64,000 nt of DNA from assembly GCA_014871385.1 (NCBI GenBank), contig CM026428.1:82153-146152 (forward strand), in the 5' to 3' direction. The translations under genes were made by a program, and so were the position numbers. Shown here in pieces: positions 51,823 to 63,597 of this stretch. Under the pieces are notes generated by a model, which was given only the letters and a program-made list of their open reading frames with translations, was not told the DNA's origin and searched no databases. Each line of letters begins with the position of its first letter. Position 1 is the first letter of the stretch. Source of the stretch: Ceratodon purpureus. Taxonomy: Eukaryota; Streptophyta; Bryopsida; Pseudoditrichales; Ditrichaceae.

Positions 51823-54800
51823 TCACAACATGCTACTGTCGCTACTTTCACTCTCAGAACTAGATGACTCCGAATCTCCTTCTACCGCCTTGTCATCGAC
51901 GAATAGAAGGGCTTTGGGATCAAAAGTAGTTGGCCGACTAGGAACATATGTAAGGGCTCCAGATTGAAACGCCTGTGCTAAGTCCTCTGCGTAGTCCGGA
52001 AGTATGAAAGGCTGAATCGGGCTGGAATGAAGACGCCACGATGGAGTGGACACTGCACTTGGCACACGTGGCGGTGATGCTGAAACTACTCTGCAATAGA
52101 GAACCGACTGTGGTTACATCGAGTACGTAGAGCTGCAAAGAGAAGTAATGCTTGGATAATTTGAACGTAGAATAGAAGACTTACACCACTTATCAGGTCT
52201 TGGTCTCTTTGGAGGCGCTTCGCCTGCTGCTGCCGGCCTTGGATGTTTACGAGGGCCCATGGCGGATGGTTTGAGAAGGGCGTTGAATATGGCTTCGTCC
52301 TCCTCAAAAGCGAGAATGTGGCGACCAGTAGCCTTGGCAGCCTTGATGGAGGCTCCTGAAACTCGGAGAGGTACAAAGAAATGAGAAACTGTGGTAAAAA
52401 CGAGAAGAATAATTCAGCAAAGATATGCATGAATAGTTACCTGTCCCAGCATTCCAATCAACAACTATGTCGCCGGGCTTCGACAGCTCCTCAAGTATGC
52501 CCTGCATCATCTCGATGGATTTCTCCCTTGGGCCTCTCCACGGCACCTCCCCATTCATGAGCTGAGAATCCACATTGGTCAAGTTGAAAATGGCATCACT
52601 CTCGGTAATGTTGAGGAGCCCATGTATCAGGTCTTCCTTCTTCGTCTGGAAGGAGAAAGTACTGCCACTACGAACGTAGACGCGAATCCAGAATCGCATA
52701 GTCTGCAGTCAAGCAAAACTAGTGAGTAAAATGAAGCGGAAGGGTTATCAGTAAGCGAAGAGAAGGGCATGTTCAGGAAAAGTACCAAGTTCTCGGGGTT
52801 CGTAGGAGAAGTCAGGCCGAGTACATTGACACCCCACCAGTCCTTGAACAGCACGTATCCACCAGCAGCAGCTTCTACCTCGATATCCTTAGCCAGCTTC
52901 TGATCAGTGTTGTAGATGAGGCAGATGGCACCATCTTTCTGCAGGAATTCATCTGCAAAATGGAAGATGTCGTACAAATAATCCTTGTAGCGAGAGTTCC
53001 AAGGCGGAATACTCGTGGGGGGAACGAAAACGGAAGGGACGGGAAGATTCTCAGGGATGTCGGCAATGATCAAGTCGACTCCCAGATGGTCCTCTTGTTT
53101 GCACCGGTCCGGAACTTCGTTTTCGCGGCCTGCTCCAAACTTGAGGAAACAAGAAAGGAGAGTTAGTAACTACAAAGCGAGTAGAGGTGGCTGAATCCAA
53201 GAAATGTCAAAATATAGGAACATACCTTGCGAATGAAGTCTTGAATCTTGATCCAATCCGGGTCGCCACCTTTTCTCTCCTGTCTCCTATTTCGCCGCAA
53301 CAGGGAATCCACAGATGAGTTGAAGACGGAAACATGTGTGGAAATCGAAGCTCCAGCGGAAGAAGTTGTTTGAGGATATAGTTTGACCTTCCTCTGCTGA
53401 AGGAGACCTCTGGTGATCTCCGAAGCACTGACCGATGAAGGAGCCGGCGAAGAAAGTGGAGAAGGTTTGGTAACGACAACACCCGGAGTCGGATCTGGTG
53501 CCTTCTCAGCTGGCGCGGAAGACTCCGCACCAGTTTGCTGTGATGCCTCTGACTGAGAACGTAGAGATTTTAATCGCCGTCCTCTCCCTTTCTTCGGTGG
53601 AGGAGCAGAGGATTGATCTTCAGGGCTTCCAAAATCGTCTGCCCCATCCTCTGTGTCCTCGACCACCACCGCACCCCCATCGTGTAGAGTCTTGACTTCG
53701 ACCTCTGAATTAATCGTGAAACCACGAGAGCAATCAAGGTACCAGCATCCCTCAAGCAAGTGAGGAGCTTTGTACCTTTGCAGCTGCTGGGGAGAATAGA
53801 TACACTGGTCCGAGGTTGTCTGCGTCCAAGAACGGAAGTAGTTGGGTAGCTGCTGGACTGTGATGACCCCCTTCAAAACAAGCTCTCGCTTGAAGTACTG
53901 TGGGATCCGAGAAACTCAGAATAAACCGGAAGAGCCCCAGCCGGCGTAAGTATTCCATTTATTTTTCATTTTTTTTGGCTAATTAGGTAAAAACTGGCCA
54001 GACACTAGCAGCATTAGTAGTTAACGCAAATCGGATACTCCAGAAACGTTAAAACAGTTAACGTAGGAAGTGTTCCCGGAACCTGGATTCCGGAAACTCG
54101 GAAGATAAGATACGGAACGGGTGGACGATCCGAGTACTGACCGTTACTGTAACCGCGTCAAGGATCCGAAGCGACGCGGAAGTCATCATGACTCGGATAG
54201 GCGTTTACCCCGGTACGTTGGCGGCTGCAATTACGGGCCGCCACAGCGTTTATTATGCCTGGGGTATATAAGCGAGGGTGTTAGGGTTTGGAGTTCCTTT
54301 TTGCGAACTGGGAGTAGAGAGTGAAAGAGCGGTGAGGTGTCTTTGTCTTTTCCGATTCACCGGCAGTTGGATTGCCGGGTTTCTTGCTGTCGGATCGTAG
54401 AGGGAGAGAAGTGAGGAGTAGAGATGGCACGCGTGCAGTGTTGCGTCCTTAGCCCCGGAACTCCAGTGAAGGAATCGGATATGGAGGAACTGATCACCGA
54501 CCTCACTCGGATGAGGTGTGAGGGATTGTTGGCACGGCCGTGGTTACTGAAGAGTGAGGTGATGGTGAGGGAGGTCCTGGAAGGTCCGGACAACCGGTGG
54601 GATAATACGATCCGAGGCAAGCCCACGCTGTGGAATGCGGAACAGTGGGCGGAAGCTTACGGTTTCGAGCAGAAGGGACTCCTTTGGGCGACCCGGACGG
54701 ATCAGTACGTGCAGGATAGGTTCCACGGGAAGATCCATAGGAACAATGGATACGAGATAGACGCCTGCAAGGATAGGAGGCAGAGGCAGGTCTTAGCTTT

Positions 54801-57800
54801 CCTCGTTCCGATCCTGTATCCGCAGAAACCGGCACAAGTTACCATTACGGTCGGGAATACCATCCTCGGAGCGTATACAGGAGAACGTCCGGTGAATTGG
54901 GCTGCACTCATGGCGGAAGTGGTGCAGAAGATGGTTCCGACGATCGGAAAGAAGCCGACCCCACTCTCCCCTTTCCTCTTTCACCTTTACCATGCGTATG
55001 ACTTGCTGACCGATAAGGAGGACGAGACGTATACGCACGCGAAGAACTGCCTCAACTTCTCGGAGATTCCGCCCGGAATGGAACCCGATCCGCGAGGTGA
55101 GCCCTCGGATACAACGGACTCGGAAGATGAGGACGATACGAGGGAGGTTCCGAACCCTGGCGCTACTAGGGCTCAGTCCAGGTCGAGATCGGAACAGGCT
55201 CCGTCACGACACGCGGAGCCGTCTACGGCCCGGGGAGATCCGGAACGGAGAGAGGTCAGTTCCGATCGGGGATTTCCGGTGGACCTGTTTCGGGGGATTC
55301 GGGAGGAGACTCACCGGGCTCAAGCTTCTTATGATCGGATCGAAACCCTGTTCCGGAGGGTCTGTACAGCGCTGGGAGGGTGCTTACCGGAAGAGGTGAT
55401 CCGAGAAGTGGAGTTGTTGAAGGATGCCCCAACTCTCCGGAGTGAGAAGAAGCGGCTGGAGCTTCAGTTGCAGGAGCTGACGAAGGAGCTAGCGGCAAAG
55501 AGTGACGAGATCCGTAAGTTCCACGCCGAGCAGGAGGAGACTTTGGGGGAGCTTCGGAAGTTGGTGGGAAGTTCGGGAGCGGTAATCAACAAGGCCCGGC
55601 TGTTTGATGAGAACGTAGTGCAGCCGGCCGATTTCGAGGACAAGCAGAAGATCATCAAGATCCTCTCCAAATGCGAGCACTCGATGAACATGATCCTGAA
55701 GAAGGTCCGGCAGCTGCTCAATCCGAGCACCGGAAGTCCCAGTCTCGTAGTCGCTGGCCGGGGTCTTCCGCTCCCCGGATCGCCCTCTCGTGCCGTGGTA
55801 GGAGAATCTCGCGGAGTGGGGTTCCGAACCCCGATAGGGAGTAACCTCCAAGCAGCAGAACAGATGATGGTCGAAGAGGCCGCCATGACAAATCGGACGA
55901 TTGCGGAGGCGATCCGGGAACACCAAGCACCAGTGGCGTCACCCGGAACCAGTACAGTCCAGCAGAGCTGCGCGATCCCCAGAGGACAGGTGGAGGTGAC
56001 CGGAACGACAGTCACCGAGAGGCGGATCGAGGAGAGGACGGTTTCGGAACAGGTGACTCGGACCGTGCCGCCGGATGTTCTTCCACGACTCGGAGAGGAA
56101 GTGATCATTGCGAATTACCGAGGGGAGGTAGCGGGACCGGAATGGGGACGACCTATTTCACCACCTGGACGGACCCGAGTAACTCAGGAGGGGGGATTGA
56201 CCCCTTCACCCACAGCCAAGACCGGAACGGTGACGCCTACTCCCACCGGAACGCCAGCAGCGGGTTCCCCTCCGAACACTGTCGGTGATTTCCGGAGGTT
56301 GCGGAAAAGGAAGGAGCCGATTACGATTTCCGAGTCCGACTCAGAGACGCATGGGAGCTCTCCGGTCAGGACCACCGGAACTGAAACTCAGACTCCGACG
56401 TCCGGAACCCCTCCCGCACATATGATCCCGAAATCGCCCAATTCTCCCAAGCCCCGGATCGTTACCCGGTTGTCTTTGGAGGCTCAGGAGAGGGAGTCAA
56501 AGGCGGAACGGAGTGCTAGACGCAAGGCGGCACGAGCAGCAGAGGCGGGCGGATCCGAGCCGCGGGTGACCAGGTCGAAGGATCGCGAGCAGGAGAGCCA
56601 CAAGAAGACAAAGAAATGATAGATTCCTCTCACTGCCACTTGTCGTAACTTTCCGGATTTATAGGAGTAGATTCCGGATCGGGAGATCCGTCCTAATCGT
56701 AAAGTAGAATTCTAGGTAGGTAGTTAGGGATTAGGGTTTTGATTGAACTGCCGGCGCCGCCGCTTTTGTGGAAACCCCTGCTTACTTAAACCAGGCAGGC
56801 GAGGTGATCCGGGTCTTCGTTTTGCATGTTTTCCCCCTATATTCCTTATCAGTAAAGTATTTGTGTTTTGTAAGTACTGTGCGTGATTTCCCGCTAAGTG
56901 TGAATGATCCGGGAAGGATATGGGAGTTCCGCTGTAGCTCGGATAGGAAGGTGATGGGAGTTGCGACGAGACCCGAACCGGAAAGGAAATGGGATTGAGC
57001 GGAAAGATTTAGCGGATTGTCGTAGGAGTGAAGCCTCACTGTTCCGTCCCCAAATCAACCTCATACGGAATAGCCGTCGCTAGGGTCGAAGCGGATCAAG
57101 AACTACTTGGTCGGGCTCCCTGAACTTCTGAAGAGGTTCCGTGCACAGTGAGAGGGGGAGTCGGAACGTGGTACGGGTCGCCTAGGGATAATCGGATCCT
57201 GGTTCTCCCAGATTCGGATTGGTTTGTCGTTGTAGTCCCATGGATCGGAGAGGATCGTTTGTGTGACCTGCTGGCCAGAGTACTCTAGGACAGTTGTGAG
57301 ACGGTAACTGATCCGAGACGTTGGGGTTTGTGGACGAAACACCTAATGAGAGAAGAATAGAGAAGGAGATAGTTCGGGAGTTACGTTCCGAAGACACTAT
57401 CCGAGCAGTGGCAAGGCTCGGAACGATTAGAAGTAACTACTTGGTGAAACACTATTGAATCCCTGGACGATACTCGGAACCTAGTGACAGTACGGAAGTT
57501 TACGCTCAATTAGAGCGCTATCCGGATGTTAGTTGCGTTTCCGTGTTCCGACAAGTATCTAAGAGAAGAGATTTAGAAGGTTAGTAGCATAGAAAGCTCT
57601 AGCGAATTAGAATATGCAAATGCAAAAAAGTAACGCAATATACCGGTAAATAACCCGCTTAACAACATCAGCGGTTCCAGGGAATTTAGCGAAGTCGGAC
57701 TTCTTCTCGAAGGGCTTCTTAGTTCTCTTTCCAATGAACGTAGGGAAGGCCTTGTCCCACAACATAATACGTGAACTCTCGACATAATCGCCCGGCTGTT

Positions 57801-59450
57801 GGACATCAGGAAATGCCCTCCAGTCGATATCGAGGTTCTCCGACTTGAATATGTCCTCGACCTCGTTGACGACGGCCTCCTCCAACTGAAATACAGAATT
57901 GAAATAAGTACCAATGAGAAAAGAATTCATAAAGCATGTTGTAATTGGTAAGGCATATTTCGAAACCATACCCCAGCCCAGAATGAAGCCCTGTTCAACC
58001 AAGGGTCAAAATCAGTATCCTTGAATCCTGGCGGTGGAAATCTGTAAGATAGTCTGGAACTCAGAGATGAGTTCCACCACCGCAGCCACCGAACCTTGTA
58101 TTTGGGCTCAACGGCCGCCGGACAGATCTTCTGGAGCTTATCCAGGGACATTTCAGGTTTGGAGTTTAGACTGTAATGCCGATTGATCTGCCAGGAGCAG
58201 AGAAGTATTAGAAAATAGTATTCAGAACTTTGAATCAATTCCAAATTCTTAAATGATATTGAATGAAGTTGTTACCTCGGTCAGGAAGTCGTCTCCGTTT
58301 TTGGGGTTTGCAATTGCCAAGTACTTGGTGAAGTCCTTATTCTTTATGGATTCCACCATTTTCTCAGACGCGTCATTCATGATTTCCCAAACCGCAGACG
58401 CAGTCTGTTCATCCGCCGGTGTCTTCTCCATGTAGGCATTAGCTGCTTCATCCGAGGCCACAGCAATTTCCCGCTGTAGAAGGATAACCAATTTTTAGAG
58501 AATTCATAAATGAACGAAATTAAACTTTAAAAGTATGAGAGAAGATAGAACGAGCGAAGACGGAGAGGAGGTCAAACGTACTCGGTAGAGAAATGCGATG
58601 AAAACTCGAGTAGTCAAGGGAAACCATGACGGGTTCGGGGGCTTGTTTTTCAAACAAGCTTCGTATTCTTGAGGGTTCAGGAGGTCCTTGAACTCCTCCA
58701 GCTTCATCATTCCGAATGAGCGGATTCGAAACAATTTTGCTGGGAGATTACTCTTCACGTGGTCATTCTCGGTCGACCTGAATATCATATTAGTAAGTAC
58801 GTTTGATGAATTATAATAGAGAAAGACTTGAAATGGACAACAAATACTCAAGTTTTTTGAACGTACCAGTTGATGTCGTGCATAGCGTGCAGGAGAATAC
58901 CCACATGGCCACGAGGGTCAAGTACAATGCAATGCACAGTGATGTGCCAGGATGGGTCGTCCGCATGATGCTTGTTGATGTGCCGGAGCCAAGCGGAGAG
59001 GCGATGATTACCCTCCCAGACATAAAACATCTTGTGTTTGAACTGCATCAACTCCTCGTCCCCAGAGACCTCATCATCAAAGCGATCACTTGCGGCCCTC
59101 CATAAAGGGCTCCAAGTGGCCATGATCTCCGCCGTCACATTCTTCGTTTCCTCTTCGGTGTTGTACATGGAGATGTACATGACGCGGTCCCCATCTCTAT
59201 ATCCCTTAACAAACTCCCGCTCCAAGTGTTGTACCCCCATTTCACCCACTGGTCTAACCTTGGCCATTGGAATCATCCTGCATAAGGGCACCAGCATTCG
59301 AGACTTGTGCGACGGTTTGATCCTGCAGTTGTTGATGACGGCGTTGGAGTCCAACTTGTATGTTATTCGATGCTGCAATTCCCCTTCCATAGCAGTCTTC
59401 AAGTCGATCGGGCAAGATGGTTTTGCCAACACATCTTGTGTTAGCGTAAC
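51823..59450 (-). CDS. ParB-like/methyltransferase fusion gene, copy 2, with LTR-like insert
   Basis: Exons in gene order (minus strand): 58867-59450, 58582-58777, 58276-58473, 57972-58187, 57644-57885, 53226-53898, 52786-53139, 52441-52702, 52185-52355 and 51823-52088. Seven of ten are identical in length to copy 1; the others differ by multiples of three (673/667, 262/271, 171/186). They join in phase to 1,053 residues. The ParB-like core (YVWEGNHRLSAWLRH), the motif IV site (DLIIADIPENLP) and motif I (GDIVVDWNAGTG) are kept. A 3,655-bp LTR-like element lies between the fifth and sixth exons and replaces the original splice acceptor next to GTACTTCAAG, so correct splicing is doubtful. As in copy 1, the 5' start is unresolved. 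Confidence 0.75.
54264..54272 (+). promoter_or_regulatory. TATA box of the gag-like gene
   Basis: GTATATAAG lies 160 bp before the ATG at 54424. The degraded sister copy keeps a GTATATGAG at the matching place, so the promoter is part of the element. Confidence 0.6.
54424..56619 (+). CDS. 731-aa gag-like protein of LTR-like element
   Basis: Intact from ATG (MARVQCCVLSPGTP) to TGA. Residues 1-215 form a conserved domain with GPDNRWDNTIRGKPTLW, DACKDRRQRQVLAFLVPILY and GNTILGAYTGERPVNWAAL. This pattern resembles the capsid-like 'putative plant transposon protein' region of plant retroelements (resemblance, not proof). Residues 215-300 are acidic then Ser/Arg-rich, and 340-430 form a coiled coil (RLELQLQELTKELAAKSDEI). 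The C-terminal 200 residues are Pro/Thr/Ser-rich and end with a strongly basic Arg/Lys stretch. No CCHC zinc knuckle is seen. It is closely related to the broken gene at 17854-20023. Being open after 731 codons suggests a recent insertion or an active family. Confidence 0.75.
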   Translation: MARVQCCVLSPGTPVKESDMEELITDLTRMRCEGLLARPWLLKSEVMVREVLEGPDNRWDNTIRGKPTLWNAEQWAEAYGFEQKGLLWATRTDQYVQDRFHGKIHRNNGYEIDACKDRRQRQVLAFLVPILYPQKPAQVTITVGNTILGAYTGERPVNWAALMAEVVQKMVPTIGKKPTPLSPFLFHLYHAYDLLTDKEDETYTHAKNCLNFSEIPPGMEPDPRGEPSDTTDSEDEDDTREVPNPGATRAQSRSRSEQAPSRHAEPSTARGDPERREVSSDRGFPVDLFRGIREETHRAQASYDRIETLFRRVCTALGGCLPEEVIREVELLKDAPTLRSEKKRLELQLQELTKELAAKSDEIRKFHAEQEETLGELRKLVGSSGAVINKARLFDENVVQPADFEDKQKIIKILSKCEHSMNMILKKVRQLLNPSTGSPSLVVAGRGLPLPGSPSRAVVGESRGVGFRTPIGSNLQAAEQMMVEEAAMTNRTIAEAIREHQAPVASPGTSTVQQSCAIPRGQVEVTGTTVTERRIEERTVSEQVTRTVPPDVLPRLGEEVIIANYRGEVAGPEWGRPISPPGRTRVTQEGGLTPSPTAKTGTVTPTPTGTPAAGSPPNTVGDFRRLRKRKEPITISESDSETHGSSPVRTTGTETQTPTSGTPPAHMIPKSPNSPKPRIVTRLSLEAQERESKAERSARRKAARAAEAGGSEPRVTRSKDREQESHKKTKK
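56620..57553 (+). other. 3' region of the LTR-like element, non-coding
   Basis: No supported ORF on the plus strand. It aligns with 16828-17850 of the other copy, including a single unit of the 56-bp sequence duplicated there. It should contain the polyadenylation region. Confidence 0.55.
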
Positions 59451-60443
59451 CTGCGAAGAGGTGTTTGAATTAAGAGAGGAATCACAATCAAAGGAAGTCA
59501 TGCGAAGAAGACAAGTATGTAAAAGAAAGTAACAATATATCTTCATACTGTCATTTCTTTTGTAACAAGTCAATCGTCATCTGCGATGGAAGGAACTATC
59601 TACGTGATGCTCGACTATAGTACTCCTTGGACTGTCTACAGTTCCAGTGACGGCGCCTCCTCCAAAACCGCCTGGTCTGCTGAACCGGGCACGGCAGAAT
59701 TGCCGGAAGCGCGAAGACCACATGTGCTGGCCTTCTTACTCTAATAGGCGAGGAAGGCGAGGTGGAGACATCGGCGGTGAGCCCTGTGGAGGGGAGGTGG
59801 GCATGTACCCCGGGGAGGTAGGCTCATACACTGGGGAGGTAGGCATGTACACGGGAGAAGTAGGCATGTACTGGGGAGAGTGGACCTCGAAAGGTCCACT
59901 ATCTCCAAATACAGGGTTGGCTACATCACAGGTACAATAAGGCTGATCAAATGAATCCGAGAGATCGGAAACATTGATGACTGAAATGGGGGATGTGGCG
60001 GACATCTCAGGAGCATCTGAATATACCTAGAGTACATAAAATAATTTAAGGTTAAATTGCAGATCCAAAAATGAGAGAAACAACAACGCAGAGGTCGAGG
60101 ACAAACTATTAGGATAAAAAGAATCATAGGTTTTCAGTAGGAAATAAAAAAGTACCTCGGTTTCTGCTGGAGTCGGATCTTGACCTTGGCTCTCCATGTT
60201 GTCCTCAGAGGACTCCTAAGTCACAAGGAACGTTTATGATGTTACATCAAACATGGAAGAACATTCTTGTAACTGTTAAGTAAAAAGAATATTGAAATGT
60301 AAAATTAAACAAATAAAAAACCATCACGCATTCACTCTCATGGAGCCCCAAACAACAACAGCCGAGAATTTGACCTAGTCACCAACAGACTACATATAAC
60401 TTGGACGTTGAACAATTACATATAATTTGGACGTTCAAAATAC

Positions 60444-61601
60444 CGTAAGGAGGCTCCCGGCCTACTGTCTGTGCCGACAGTAGGTCCGGGTTGCTCCAAG
60501 ATTTGGATTTTAAAAAAAAATCATTGAGCATCCTCGGCCCACCCCAAGGGGTGAGCCTCCGCATGTGAGCATCGTAAGGAGGCTCCCGGCCTACTGTCTG
60601 TGCCGACAGTAGGTCCGGGTTGCTCCAAGATTTGGATTTAAAAAACAAATCATTGAGCATCCTCGGCCCACCCCAAGGGATGAGCCTCCGCATGTGAGCA
60701 TCGTAAGGAGGCTCCCGGCCTACTGTCTGTGCCGACAGTAGGTCCGGGTTGCTCCAAGATTTGGATTTTAAAAAAAAACATTGAGCATCCTCGGCCCACC
60801 CCAAGGGGTGAGCCTCTGCATGTGAGCATCGTAAGGAGGCTCCCGGCCTACTGTCTGTGCCGACAGTAGGTCCCGGTTGCTCCAAGATTTGGATTTTAAA
60901 AAAAATCGTTGAGCATCCTCGGCCCACCCCAAGGGGTGAGCCTCCGCATGTGAGCATCGTAAGGAGGCTCCCGGCCTACTGTCTGTGCCGACAGTAGGTC
61001 CGGGTTGCTCCAAGATTTGGATTAAAAAAAAAATCATTGAGCATCCTCGGCCCACCCCAAGGGGTGAGCCTCCGCATGTGAGCATCGTAAGGAGGCTCCC
61101 GGCCTACTGTCTGTGCCGACAGTAGGTCCGGGTTGCTCCAAGATTTGGATTTTAAAAAAAAATCATTGAGCATCCTCGGCCCACCCCAAGGGGTGAGCCT
61201 CCGCATGTGAGCATCGTAAGGAGGCTCCCGGCCTACTGTCTGTGCCGACAGTAGGTCCGGGTTGCTCCAAGATTTGGATTTTAAAAAAAAATCATTGAGC
61301 ATCCTCGGCCCACCCCAAGGGGTGAGCCTCCGCATGTGAGCATCGTAAGGAGGCTCCCGGCCTACTGTCTGTGCCGACAGTAGGTCCGGGTTGCTCCAAG
61401 ATTTGGATTTTAAAAAAAAATCGTTGAGCATCCTCGGCCCACCCCAAGGGGTGAGCCTCCGCATGTGAGCATCGTAAGGAGGCTCCCGGCCTACTGTCTG
61501 TGCCGACAGTAGGTCCGGGTTGCTCCAAGATTTGGATTAAAAAAAAAATCATTGAGCATCCTCGGCCCACCCCAAGGGGTGAGCCTCCGCATGTGAGCAT
61601 C
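60444..61601 (-). repeat. 129-bp tandem array (9 units) in intron of copy 2 gene
   Basis: CGTAAGGAGGCTCCCGGCC recurs at 60444, 60573, 60702, 60830, 60958, 61086, 61215, 61344 and 61473 (128 or 129 bp apart, varying with an A-run). Each unit holds a perfect 9-bp hairpin, CCTACTGTC/GACAGTAGG with a 6-base loop. The array is unrelated to the 117-bp array at the same intron position in copy 1. Confidence 0.92.
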
Positions 61602-61602
61602 G

Positions 61603-61660
61603 TACACCCACAACCCACAACCCACAACCCACAATTCGTACTCCCACAACCCACAACCGA
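61603..61660. repeat. (CCCACAA)n short 7-mer run
   Basis: Imperfect CCCACAA/ACCCACA repeats directly after the last 129-bp unit. The 7-mer period recalls plant telomere repeats (CCCTAAA), but the sequence differs. Confidence 0.7.
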
Positions 61661-62810
61661 AATCCGACTCGACAACAATCCATTCTCCCAATTACTTGGA
61701 TTCCGCATCACATCAAGAATTAGTACCTCATAGTCAAGCGCAATCCACCCATATGATCCGTACTAACACTCAATATGATCCGTACATCCCGAACTCAAAA
61801 CCCTAGGTCTGTACTAATGAGTAATTCCAACATTTGAATGGCTCATTAGCTGCGTACCTCCTCACCACCTTCTTCGTCTTGCTCACCATCGTCCCTGTCC
61901 GTTCTCTGGAGCTCCTCGCTTCCGTCCCCGGGCAGCATCAGCTGCTCGTTCCCTTGTCCCAGGTCGACCGCGCCCATCTCCGGACCCTGCTCCGCGGCCT
62001 CTCCTCCGTCCTGCATCACTAGCCCTCCTCTCCCCTGCCCCTGCCTCCCAGCCATGGCCTCGCCCCCTTCACCTGCTCCCAAGATCTCACTTCTCGCCCT
62101 CCTCGCAATGGCAAGCAGATAGTCGATTTCGCCTCCCACTTCTGCAACTGAACCCCTCCTCGATTCTCCTACTTCCCTTATCCTCAGATAACTCTACGCA
62201 AATTTTTTTAAAAAACACAACCGTGAGTTCTTAGGCACTTAGGTGATTTTAAGCATTTCCCTCGGTAATTTTCTCAATATAATTTAGATTTTTCTATTAC
62301 TAATGCTACTATTGCGTTAATTTAAACAACCCGATTCAGTGAAGACAATGTAGAATTGCTTACCTTTTCGGATTCAAAATATAGATCTGATTGAGAATGC
62401 GGCTCCCCAGTCGAAAATTCATTGAAACTAATAGAAGGTTGCGGTGACTCTACTCTTTGACTACAATTAAAGACTAATTCTTCCGTCATGGCCTCGCGTG
62501 CAACTCCGCTTAAAATTACCTCCTCTTCCTGCTCTAGATTAGCTACTTCGTTGTTCTCTAAAAGGTCTTCCTCCTCCTCCACTATAGAGTCTAGAATGAG
62601 TTTACGAATACTACAGAACTTCAAAGCAGTAGGGAGACCTGATCCTCTCCTTTTCACGGGAGCACTCAAATGGTCAATTCTAAATCCTACCTTCCTACGT
62701 GACTCTCTCCTCTTCCTAGCTCTTCTATCCGTAAAATCTGTACTACCTGGTTTTCTTCTACGTTTCGGAGTAACATAAGTAGAGGGAGATGGCCCTCCAC
62801 TCTGCTTCAT

Positions 62811-63597
62811 GTGTCTGACTAACGAGAGAAGTCTCCTCACAATATAGCTCTCCTCCTACCTTCCCTCAAACTTATGTATCCCAAAACTCCTAAAGCCCAC
62901 CTGAGTCAGCCCTAAATACTTCCCATATTCTAAACCTACTTGAATTAATGAAAAGTTTAAATGAATTGCATTTTGAATTAAAGCTGATGAGATCAATCTA
63001 TATTTGAAGAGAATAAACCAATCCCACCAAATATTACAAGATTTTAATTAAGCACAGGAATACTTGTATTAAATATGGATGCAAGTGACGGCTCACTCTA
63101 ATCTCACTCACAGTCTGTCTGTCCAGCAATCTATTATGAAAATTGAGGAACCCTAACACTGCATAAAATTTAGAATTTGAATAAATCATATGCTTGCATT
63201 TGTCCTATACATATATAACTAATGCATGAATATGATTAATTCAAATTCTATATATTTATAGTTTTCAATGCAGAAGGAAAAGACGGCTCTTTTTAATCCA
63301 ATCACACCCCATAAAAAACAGAATCTGCTCCACGATTTAAACACTTAAAGCAATATTCTGAAAATCTTACCCCATATTTATGGGCATGCAAAAGCACATT
63401 CTAATCAATTAGCGCCGTCTCTCTTTAATCGTACATTCGTTACGTAGCATAATGAATCATCCACATGGACATTCCAACCTGAATAAAATGATCATCAACG
63501 ATGCATCATTCCTCTCACTTTGCTCTCGCGATAGCGCTTGGCTGATGCACTCACTCTCCTCCCTGTTTCCACTAGTGTCACTGAGTTGCCTGCGAAC
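62811..63597. promoter_or_regulatory. Divergent promoter region, copy 2
   Basis: Counterpart of 7846-8623, with long conserved AT-rich blocks (about 62960-63250), between divergent CTD-heptad and transposase genes. Confidence 0.55.

Larger units (their letters stand above)
53899..57553 (+). mobile_element. LTR-like gag element, open copy (3,655 bp)
   Basis: Starts TGTGGGATCCGAG and ends CCGTGTTCCGACA, the TGTnGGA...TCCnACA ends usual for LTRs. Flanks are AGTAC (53894-53898) and AGTAT (57554-57558), a 5-bp duplication with one difference. Inside are a TATA box (GTATATAAG, about 54264), a 731-codon ORF and about 930 bp of 3' sequence. I find no second LTR boundary, primer-binding site, protease, RT or integrase. 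It is either a very large solo LTR that carries a gene or a gag-only non-autonomous element. Confidence 0.7.
59596..62810 (-). pseudogene. CTD-heptad gene, copy 2 (frameshift in last exon)
   Basis: Exons: 62364-62810 (MKQSGGPSPSTYVTPK start; GTAAGC donor), about 61858-62141, 60156-60215 and 59596-60026. The basic tract [16 protein letters not shown] is identical to copy 1. The last exon has the heptads (59787-59870: Y[ME]PTSP repeated four times). A one-base shift then creates an early stop at 59736, although the downstream peptide ([22 protein letters not shown]) and the final TAG remain recognisable in another frame. The second exon does not join the first in a clear phase with the acceptor I see. 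The 129-bp tandem array fills the second intron. Confidence 0.55.

Noticed and set aside
53899..57553. Classification as a TIR DNA transposon
   Set aside because: The ends match only imperfectly as inverted repeats, while TG...CA termini and a 5-bp duplication fit LTR biology better.
60444..61601. CRISPR array
   Set aside because: Units are contiguous and near-identical with no variable spacers, in a eukaryotic intron.
60379..61711. Minus-strand frames with repeated Gly/Pro/Trp peptides
   Set aside because: They follow the 129-bp array in an intron. Frames change with the A-run length in each unit, which is not compatible with a maintained protein.
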